Both the position numbers and the translations under genes were made by a program. 5,090 nucleotides of DNA, taken from Flavobacteriales bacterium. Its GTDB lineage: Bacteria; Bacteroidota; Bacteroidia; Flavobacteriales_E; Vicingaceae. Where the stretch lies: positions 1-5,090 of the forward strand of contig DNDT01000377.1 of NCBI GenBank assembly GCA_003487525.1. Reading direction: 5' to 3'. Below are positions 1-5,090 of the stretch, piece by piece (the first letter of the stretch is position 1; every line of letters begins with the position of its first letter). The notes under the pieces were generated by a model, which made no database searches, was not told the origin of the DNA, and saw nothing but the letters and a program-made list of their open reading frames with translations.

Positions 1-1187
1 TCACTATTGAACAAGCGTCCACTACCCTTAATTTTCATGGTATCGTTGATCATCAGATATTCATGATCCGATCCGACATTGTCAATTTGCAGGTTCATCT
101 TGTCAATCTTGAGTATTCCTGGTTGTTTCGCATTCTCGACCCATTCTATGTATGTTACGTTTGCATCTGAAACACTGATTCTATCGACGTGAAACGGAAA
201 TTTAAGCTCTCTGAGTGCCCTGGTCGGAAGCGGAACAAATTTGTAAGGCTTATCGGGCAGGCGCTTGTCTCGGTATACTTGAAAGGTGGGACTTACTATT
301 TCAATCTCTGACAGTTCCAGCTTTCCGAATTCATGCAGTTTGTCGAAATTTATATTCCGCAAATTGAGCTTGGCTATTTTAATGCTGACCCAGTCTGTTT
401 CGAATTTCTGGGTTTTCATGTATTCATACTTGTCTTTTTTAGGTATGATCCTGATTTCGTTCAAACCAAATTCATTTTCCGAGAGGTCGTAATGTAGTCC
501 CAGCAAATCAATGTTGTAATTGGGAAGAGAATGGATGTTTACATTCTTCACTTTGACTCCCACATCCGAATAACTAAAATACAAACCCCTGGCTATCAAA
601 CTACTGTCGATTTTAAAAGCATAGATTGACAAATTCAGAGAGTCAAATGAAACTGCCAAATTTGTATCCTTCTTTATGTGGTATACTTCCAATCTTGCAT
701 TCTCCATTTTAAACGAATCGATAAACGACCAGGGAATGTCGGGTGACAAGATATCTTTGGCAAGATTTTTTCCGGGACCTATACTGGCTTCTTTGTTGGT
801 GTGAACTTTTACCTTGGGATGATCCAGATAAATGGAATGTATTGAAATTTCATTTCTCAATATCAATCTCCAACTATCCAGACCTTCCAATCGGAATTGG
901 TCCAGTTCAATTCGGTAGATGTCCTTGCTGACTATTCCAATATTTTTAAGACTGTCTATTACATGTATTCTGGGAGTAATGCTTAATCCTGTCAATATAA
1001 CTTCACCGGCCAAAAACTTTGTTTGAATTTTATCGAAATGATAATCGTAGATGCGATCCGATTTCAATTGCACCACTGATTGCAATTTCGATTTGATGAT
1101 CCCTTCAAGCACAACGTCAATTAGGAAGACGGCCGCAACAATGCCCACAACAATGATTCCAATTCCTATTTTTAACCAGCGTTTCAT
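1..1187 (-). CDS. AsmA/DUF748-like membrane-anchored periplasmic protein, C-terminus beyond window
   Basis: The first 395 residues are present and open; the gene runs off the left edge. The start is ATG at 1187-1185, with an in-frame TAA directly before it (1190-1188), so the start cannot be further upstream. A short basic N-terminus (MKRWLK) is followed by one hydrophobic helix at about residues 8-27, then beta-rich sequence with alternating polar and hydrophobic residues and no cysteine. This is the layout of AsmA, TamB and YhdP-like proteins: an inner-membrane anchor with a long periplasmic beta-groove thought to carry lipids towards the outer membrane or to affect its assembly. Two units of about 177 residues can be aligned (about 43-200 and 221-378; for example YLDHPKVKV at 120-128 against EIVSPTFQV at 296-304). 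Divergence from a lipid A acyltransferase fits an envelope role. The family assignment rests on architecture rather than a diagnostic motif; a lineage-specific protein of unknown function is the alternative. Confidence 0.8.
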   Translation of the reverse strand, partial: MKRWLKIGIGIIVVGIVAAVFLIDVVLEGIIKSKLQSVVQLKSDRIYDYHFDKIQTKFLAGEVILTGLSITPRIHVIDSLKNIGIVSKDIYRIELDQFRLEGLDSWRLILRNEISIHSIYLDHPKVKVHTNKEASIGPGKNLAKDILSPDIPWSFIDSFKMENARLEVYHIKKDTNLAVSFDSLNLSIYAFKIDSSLIARGLYFSYSDVGVKVKNVNIHSLPNYNIDLLGLHYDLSENEFGLNEIRIIPKKDKYEYMKTQKFETDWVSIKIAKLNLRNINFDKLHEFGKLELSEIEIVSPTFQVYRDKRLPDKPYKFVPLPTRALRELKFPFHVDRISVSDANVTYIEWVENAKQPGILKIDKMNLQIDNVGSDHEYLMINDTMKIKGSGRLFNS

Positions 1188-1275
1188 TTACTTTAGTGAT
1201 GAAAATAGATTTTCAATAAAAAACCCAATTGCGATTTGAAGATAAAAATCCTTTGGTTATTCTTGTCTTACTTTA
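1188..1275. promoter_or_regulatory. divergent intergenic region between AsmA-like gene and lipid A acyltransferase
   Basis: These 88 AT-rich bases lie between two start codons facing away from each other, so they must hold the promoters of both genes unless these are read from further away. No Shine-Dalgarno sequence is seen before either start, as is usual in Bacteroidota. For the leftward gene the best -7 candidate is TATTTTCA (complement of 1200-1207) with a TTG 18 bases upstream (complement of 1226-1228). It has two mismatches to TAnnTTTG, so it is weak. The rightward candidate is listed separately. No riboswitch or terminator was recognised. Confidence 0.5.
1235..1265 (+). promoter_or_regulatory. 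candidate Bacteroidota-type promoter of the lipid A acyltransferase gene
   Basis: TTTG at 1235-1238 (-33 element) is followed after 19 bases by TATTCTTG at 1258-1265. This matches the Bacteroidota -7 consensus TAnnTTTG except for one C in place of T, and the spacing is typical. The box ends only 10 bases before the ATG at 1276, so a start 4-8 bases downstream of it would give a leader of just a few bases. The motif is short and the DNA AT-rich, so a chance match is possible. Confidence 0.35.
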
Positions 1276-2169
1276 ATGAAGAAAATCGGTTATTATTTTG
1301 TTCGTCTGATTATTTGGATCTTTTCACTGGTTCCATTCTGGCTGTTGTATGCCATTTCTGATTTTTTGGCTTTTGCTTTTTATCGCTTCGGCCTTTACCG
1401 AAAGAAGATGATACTGACCAATTTAAAACTGGCATTTCCGGAGAAAAGCGAAACCGAGATAAAACAAATATGCAAGGATTTTTACAAAAATTTCAGCGAT
1501 ATTCTCCTGGAAGGCATCAAAGGTTTTTCGATGACCGGAGATCAAATTGTAAAGAGGTATGTCATTGAAAAAAATCTGGTGATTGAAAAATTTCAGGCCA
1601 GGAAACAATCCTTTATCGCTACCACAGCGCATTTGGCAAACTGGGAATGGGGAGTGTCCGCCACAGGTCTGTATTTTGACCATCGGGTACTGGGTGTTTA
1701 TAAAAAGTTATCCCATACCGAAATCAACAATTTCGTGGAAAAATCAAGGTCACTTTACAATGTCACATTAAGTGAAATGAGTGACACCGCCAAACTCCTT
1801 AGTACCAAACACAACCTGGATCCGTTTGCCCTGGTATTGATCGCGGATCAGCGCCCTTCGAACCCGAGAAAGGCATTCTGGACCCATTTTCTGAATCGTG
1901 AAACCGCATTTTTTTACGGTGCAGAAAAATTTGCATTTGATTACGGATACCCGGTTTTCTTCTTTGAGATTATTCGGGTTAAAAGAGGCCATTATCGTGT
2001 AAAGGTTGATGTTCTCTGCGAAGATCCCGGCGAACTCAGTAAGGGAGATATCATCCTGCGTTACAGGGACAAACTGGAAGATTGCATCAAAAAAAGGCCT
2101 GAACAGTGGTTGTGGTCACACAACAGATGGAAACATCAGAGACCTGAAGGAATGCCTATTCAAGATTAA
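1276..2169 (+). CDS. lpxL: lipid A late acyltransferase, LpxL/HtrB family
   Basis: This complete 297-residue protein belongs to the lysophospholipid acyltransferases that transfer a secondary acyl chain to Kdo-lipid A precursors at the cytoplasmic face of the inner membrane. A hydrophobic anchor spans about residues 11-37. The HX4E catalytic motif is plain as HLANWE (H119, E124). Other family landmarks are VYKKL (141-145), the conserved DQRP (191-194), FLNRETAFFYG (205-215), and the C-terminal WLWSHNRWK (278-286), the usual W-x-W-x-H-x-R-W signature. The length is normal for the family (about 290-310). The start is firm: no other start codon lies between the ATG and an in-frame TAA at 1243-1245. 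The 3' end overlaps the convergent gene by 14 bases. The sequence does not show whether it acts as LpxL or LpxM, nor which acyl chain it uses; the symbol is given at family level. A relative acting on another lipid is a less likely alternative. Confidence 0.93.
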   Translation: MKKIGYYFVRLIIWIFSLVPFWLLYAISDFLAFAFYRFGLYRKKMILTNLKLAFPEKSETEIKQICKDFYKNFSDILLEGIKGFSMTGDQIVKRYVIEKNLVIEKFQARKQSFIATTAHLANWEWGVSATGLYFDHRVLGVYKKLSHTEINNFVEKSRSLYNVTLSEMSDTAKLLSTKHNLDPFALVLIADQRPSNPRKAFWTHFLNRETAFFYGAEKFAFDYGYPVFFFEIIRVKRGHYRVKVDVLCEDPGELSKGDIILRYRDKLEDCIKKRPEQWLWSHNRWKHQRPEGMPIQD

Positions 2170-3136
2170 AACGATATGCGATGGAAGCATTCAGTAGCCA
2201 TCCATCCGAAAAATCCCGATAAACCGGAACAGGTATAGGTTGCCTTGTTCCTCCGAATCCGATCCCGGATATGTTAAAAGAAAAAACGTCGTCCGAATCG
2301 TAGAGCCGAACCCCCCGAAATATCGTTCTTCCCAATTTTGCCGTGAATACAATGCTCTTTGTAATATAACAATCAAGATAGAGATACAGGTTGTTTGTTT
2401 GATAATGGACATAGGTGCTTATACGGTCTTCGTAAGGATTTTCGAGGCTGGTTTCACTTACCCTGTACGTATTGGTCGGAGCCTTAAACATGAGCCCGGT
2501 CCTGAATGACTTGTTCATGTAATACTGTAAGGACATGCTGGCAGGCAACACCCCAAATGCCCTCCACTTGTCAGACATTTTCCAGTCCACTCCAAAAAGT
2601 GGAACGATAAAAAGCCCGAAGAATTCAGTATTCATGTACAAACCGAATTTATAGGTGATAAGATCGCTGCGTTTCTTCGTAAATAAAACCAATCCGCCAT
2701 ATTGATAAATGTCCGGGGAATAACCATCAAGCATATCCGAACTGGCACGACCCATCAGTATAACAACGGAACTGAAATCGTCACTCCACTTTTTACTATA
2801 GCCCGCCTGCAGCCTGTATCGGTAAAATTGATAGGTTGACGAATAAACCGTGTCTTTTGTAATTGGTTCATCGACAAAATTGGCCGTCGGTCTGAATTTT
2901 TGCGCACCGATGCCAAAGAGAAAAGCATCGCCGTTTTTTCTGGGTATGGGTAGGCTTAAATCAGTATTGTTTTCCTGGAGATTGACTGAATTATTGGGTT
3001 CATAGGTGTATGAATTATTCGGTGAATATTCGATCTCGGAATTAAAAATGGTGTAAAAATCCTGTGCATTAACATCCAGTGAGACCAATGTCCATATGGA
3101 TATTATCAATATACAGATCCTTGGTTGCATGAACAT
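2156..3136 (-). CDS. secreted outer-membrane beta-barrel-like protein (DUF6268-like)
   Basis: From the ATG at 3136 the product has 326 residues. The longest open frame begins with a TTG at 3166, which would put ten polar residues ahead of the signal peptide, so ATG 3136 or ATG 3130 (324 residues) is preferred. A signal peptide covers residues 1-25 and ends in VNAQ, typical of Bacteroidota exported proteins. The rest alternates aromatic and polar residues as in beta-strands and ends YRFNLE, like the last strand of a porin-type barrel, although it ends in E rather than F. The central block around residues 171-198 (EFFGLFIVPLFGVDW, then AFGVLP) and APTNTYRV near 219-226 resemble, from memory, the DUF6268 outer-membrane barrel family of unknown function. 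Its start faces the TonB-dependent receptor gene. No substrate or partner can be inferred. The reading frame is very secure, the barrel nature likely and the family name moderately sure. Confidence 0.85.
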   Translation of the reverse strand: MFMQPRICILIISIWTLVSLDVNAQDFYTIFNSEIEYSPNNSYTYEPNNSVNLQENNTDLSLPIPRKNGDAFLFGIGAQKFRPTANFVDEPITKDTVYSSTYQFYRYRLQAGYSKKWSDDFSSVVILMGRASSDMLDGYSPDIYQYGGLVLFTKKRSDLITYKFGLYMNTEFFGLFIVPLFGVDWKMSDKWRAFGVLPASMSLQYYMNKSFRTGLMFKAPTNTYRVSETSLENPYEDRISTYVHYQTNNLYLYLDCYITKSIVFTAKLGRTIFRGVRLYDSDDVFSFNISGIGFGGTRQPIPVPVYRDFSDGWLLNASIAYRFNLE

Positions 3137-3175
3137 CGTCTCAAAATCTGACCTAAAATAAATCAATCGTTTCGC

Positions 3176-3199
3176 ACTTTGACTAAAAATTTACAAAGT
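3176..3199. repeat. inverted repeat ACTTTG-N12-CAAAGT, possible operator
   Basis: ACTTTG at 3176-3181 and CAAAGT at 3194-3199 are exact inverted copies separated by 12 AT-rich bases. The repeat sits between the divergent starts and upstream of the rightward promoter candidate. Its geometry would suit a dimeric regulator, or the arms may simply be two oppositely oriented TTTG (-33-like) elements. Arms of six bases in AT-rich DNA can arise by chance, and there is no T-tract to make it a terminator. Confidence 0.25.
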
Positions 3200-3204
3200 A
3201 ACCT

Positions 3205-3231
3205 TTTGTGCGTGTCTTTCAAATATATTTG
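3205..3231 (+). promoter_or_regulatory. candidate promoter of the TonB-dependent receptor gene
   Basis: TATATTTG at 3224-3231 is an exact match to the Bacteroidota -7 consensus TAnnTTTG. TTTG at 3205-3208 could be the -33 element, but the 15-base spacer is shorter than the usual 19-21. The box ends 11 bases before the ATG at 3243, implying a leader of only a few bases. The -7 box is the stronger half of the call. Confidence 0.45.
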
Positions 3232-3242
3232 TTCTCCCTAAT

Positions 3243-5090
3243 ATGAAAATCCATATCCGTCTTATTTGTATTCTTTTATTTTTTTCGGTCTACGCTGTGG
3301 CCCAGAAAAGAGTAACTGTGAGTGGATACCTGACGGATAAAAACAGTGGTGAAGCTCTTATTGGTGCTACACTTTATATTCCCGAAGTTGAAAACGGAAC
3401 AGTGACCAATACCTACGGTTTCTATTCTTTTTCCATACCTCCTGGAAATTACACCTTGATTTTTAGCTCACTGGGATACCGGACAACAACAAAAAAACTG
3501 GAATTAACAAAAAGCACGACCATAAGCCTTGAGTTTGAAGAGAATGATATTTCATTGGAAGAATTGGTGGTTACAGGTGAAAAGAAGGACCAGAACATCA
3601 CATCAATTGAAATGAGCACGGAAACCCTTGAAGCGAAGGAAGTAGAAAAAATGCCCGCCTTTCTGGGGGAACCGGACATCATAAACAGCCTCGTGTTACT
3701 ACCGGGAGTTACCAATACCGGTGAAGGTTCCAATGGATTTAACGTACGGGGAGGAAACGTCGATCAAAATCTGATTCTGCTGGATGGAGCTCCTGTCTAT
3801 AATTCCTCCCACTTATTTGGCTTCTTTTCAATTTTCAATACCGAAGCCACACAGGAGATTAAGTTGTACAAAGGTGGTATTCCCGCCGAATACGGAGGAA
3901 GATTGTCGTCTGTGCTGGAAATCACCCAGAAAGAGGGCAATATGAAAAAATTCACCGGATCGGCGGGCATTAGCTCAATAGCGACAAAAGCTACAGTCGA
4001 AGGCCCGATTATAAAAGACAAGATGTCTTTCATCGCTTCAGGTCGTATTTCATATGTGGGGTACATGGCAAAGTTTTCGGAGGGCAATGAGGACAATAAC
4101 ATTTATTTCTACGATTTGAATGGTAAGATCAACTATGTGATAAATGAAAAAAACAGAATCTTTTTATCCGGATATTACGGAAATGACGTCATCGCATTTG
4201 GAGGCGATTTCAATTTCAGAATGAACTGGGGAAATGGAACCACAACCTTTAGATGGAACCACCTTTTCAATGAAAAAATATTCAGCAATCTATCTCTTAT
4301 TTATAGCGATTACGACTACATCCTTGGTAGTACGGACGAGTCTACGGCATTTGACTGGAAATCCAACATTGTCAACTATAATCTCAAGTACGACTTCACT
4401 TACTATATCAATAGCAGAAATACCTTTGAATTCGGAGTGAGCGCTCTGGATTACAATTTCGAACCGGGAAAAGTTTCCAGCAAAACTGAAATTTCTGCCT
4501 TTAACGAACTGGAAGTGCCTGCAGAAAAAGGACTCGAACTTGGCATATATGCCAGTAATGAAGAAAAAATAGGTCATCGGATCACGGTTCAATACGGTAT
4601 CCGATATTCTCATTTTATTAATCACGGAGAGGCCGAAGTATTTGAATATGAAAACGGATCCCCCCGTGACCCGAACAAACCCAATGAGTTCGATGGAGTG
4701 AACAAGGTAATCGGAACAACCAGGTACGAAAACATGGAGACCATTAAGTCATATGGAGGTCTTGAACCGCGTTTATCTGTAAACTATTTGCTCAATGACC
4801 GCAGTTCATTGAAAGCCAGTTATAACCGAACCAAACAATACATCCATCTTGTTTCGAATACCACCGCTCCCCTTCCGATCAATGTGTGGAAACCGGCCGG
4901 CAGATATGTCGAACCTTCGACTGCAGATCAGGTGGCCCTGGGGTACTTCAGAAACGTTAAAAACAATACGTATGAATTTTCTGTCGAGGCCTATTTCAAG
5001 AAATTTTACGACCTCCTGGATTATGTAGATGGAGCTACCCTATTGCTCAATCCTTATGTGGAACAGGATTTTCTCAGCGGGTACGGTCAG
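3243..5090 (+). CDS. TonB-dependent outer-membrane receptor, C-terminus beyond window
   Basis: The first 616 residues are present, with no stop before the right edge. The ATG at 3243 is the only reasonable start: an in-frame TGA lies at 3180-3182, no start codon lies between, and the next Met is residue 124. A signal peptide covers residues 1-21 (ends AVAQ). A carboxypeptidase-regulatory-like beta-sandwich follows at about 24-98 (GYLTDKNSGEALIGATLYIP, then GFYSFSIPPGNYTL), then a TonB-box-like stretch LEELVVTG (105-112). The plug spans about 125-232, with FNVRGGNVDQNLILLDGAPV (166-185) and LYKGGIPAEYGGRLSSVLEI (208-227). The rest is barrel strands, including EPSTADQVALGYF (557-569). The protein would span the outer membrane and import a ligand using TonB-ExbBD energy. 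Relatives are about 780-800 residues, so roughly 170-180 are missing. No STN domain is seen and no SusD partner lies within the window; the downstream side is not visible. The substrate is unknown. Confidence 0.93.
   Translation, partial: MKIHIRLICILLFFSVYAVAQKRVTVSGYLTDKNSGEALIGATLYIPEVENGTVTNTYGFYSFSIPPGNYTLIFSSLGYRTTTKKLELTKSTTISLEFEENDISLEELVVTGEKKDQNITSIEMSTETLEAKEVEKMPAFLGEPDIINSLVLLPGVTNTGEGSNGFNVRGGNVDQNLILLDGAPVYNSSHLFGFFSIFNTEATQEIKLYKGGIPAEYGGRLSSVLEITQKEGNMKKFTGSAGISSIATKATVEGPIIKDKMSFIASGRISYVGYMAKFSEGNEDNNIYFYDLNGKINYVINEKNRIFLSGYYGNDVIAFGGDFNFRMNWGNGTTTFRWNHLFNEKIFSNLSLIYSDYDYILGSTDESTAFDWKSNIVNYNLKYDFTYYINSRNTFEFGVSALDYNFEPGKVSSKTEISAFNELEVPAEKGLELGIYASNEEKIGHRITVQYGIRYSHFINHGEAEVFEYENGSPRDPNKPNEFDGVNKVIGTTRYENMETIKSYGGLEPRLSVNYLLNDRSSLKASYNRTKQYIHLVSNTTAPLPINVWKPAGRYVEPSTADQVALGYFRNVKNNTYEFSVEAYFKKFYDLLDYVDGATLLLNPYVEQDFLSGYGQ

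Larger units (their letters stand above)
3137..3242. promoter_or_regulatory. divergent intergenic region between barrel protein and TonB-dependent receptor
   Basis: These 106 bases separate the two outward-facing starts. They contain a perfect -7 type box for the rightward gene and an inverted repeat (both listed separately). For the leftward gene the best -7 candidate is TATTTTAG (complement of 3153-3160), one mismatch from TAnnTTTG but with no good -33 element at the right distance. It lies inside the TTG-extended reading frame and upstream of the ATGs at 3136 and 3130, which agrees with the later start. No Shine-Dalgarno sequence is seen for either gene. Confidence 0.5.

Noticed and set aside
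286..1239. Several short plus-strand open frames opposite the AsmA-like gene (286-492, 743-931, 1051-1239).
   Set aside because: They are shadows of a 395-codon open frame with clear protein character; none has domain-like or signal-peptide sequence worth keeping.
2089..2095. Run of seven A bases in the acyltransferase gene as a possible frameshift or slippage site.
   Set aside because: The reading frame continues correctly into the conserved C-terminal WLWSHNRWK motif, and it encodes ordinary Ile-Lys-Lys-Arg.
2226..2251. Possible hairpin GGAACAGG / CCTTGTTCC just downstream of the acyltransferase stop, as a terminator.
   Set aside because: It lies inside the coding sequence of the convergent barrel protein, has a bulge and a nine-base loop, and is not followed by a T-tract on the plus strand.
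3449..4625. Minus-strand open frames of 94-111 codons opposite the receptor gene.
   Set aside because: The plus strand encodes a continuous, well-recognised TonB-dependent receptor here; the antisense products show no recognisable domain.
1..5090. Search for a mobile element, toxin-antitoxin pair, CRISPR array, phage genes or RNA genes.
   Set aside because: All long open frames are accounted for by four envelope proteins; no array of direct repeats, transposase motif, tRNA-like fold or attachment-site duplication was seen.

Overview
The window looks like chromosomal DNA from a Bacteroidota (Cytophaga-Flavobacterium-Bacteroides) bacterium. The reasons are moderately AT-rich DNA, no Shine-Dalgarno sequence before any start, TAnnTTTG-type -7 boxes close upstream of starts, exported proteins whose signal peptides end in AQ, and a TonB-dependent receptor with an N-terminal carboxypeptidase-regulatory-like domain. 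I cannot name a genus. No tRNA, rRNA, CRISPR, insertion sequence or phage gene was seen.

Layout: (1) 1-1187, minus strand, cut by the left edge: a large AsmA/DUF748-like envelope protein with one N-terminal membrane anchor followed by long beta-rich periplasmic sequence that appears to be built from a tandem repeat of about 177 residues. (2) 1188-1275: an 88-base divergent intergenic region with a promoter candidate for the rightward gene. (3) 1276-2169, plus strand: a complete lipid A late acyltransferase of the LpxL/HtrB family. (4) 2156-3136, minus strand: a secreted, probably outer-membrane beta-barrel protein resembling the DUF6268 family. Its 3' end overlaps the acyltransferase tail-to-tail by 14 bases. 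(5) 3137-3242: a second divergent intergenic region with a perfect TAnnTTTG box and an inverted repeat. (6) 3243-5090, plus strand, cut by the right edge: a TonB-dependent receptor. It is open for 616 codons with no stop or frameshift.

All four genes concern the envelope: lipid transport or outer-membrane assembly, lipid A acylation, a barrel protein and an active-transport receptor. They are not an operon, because every adjacent pair is divergent or convergent. The AsmA-like gene and the acyltransferase share one short intergenic region, as do the barrel protein and the receptor, so co-regulation within each pair is possible but not shown.

I did not find convincing evidence of an undescribed system. 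The points most worth checking are the internal duplication in the AsmA-like protein, the very short predicted leaders before the genes, and the overlapping convergent gene ends.
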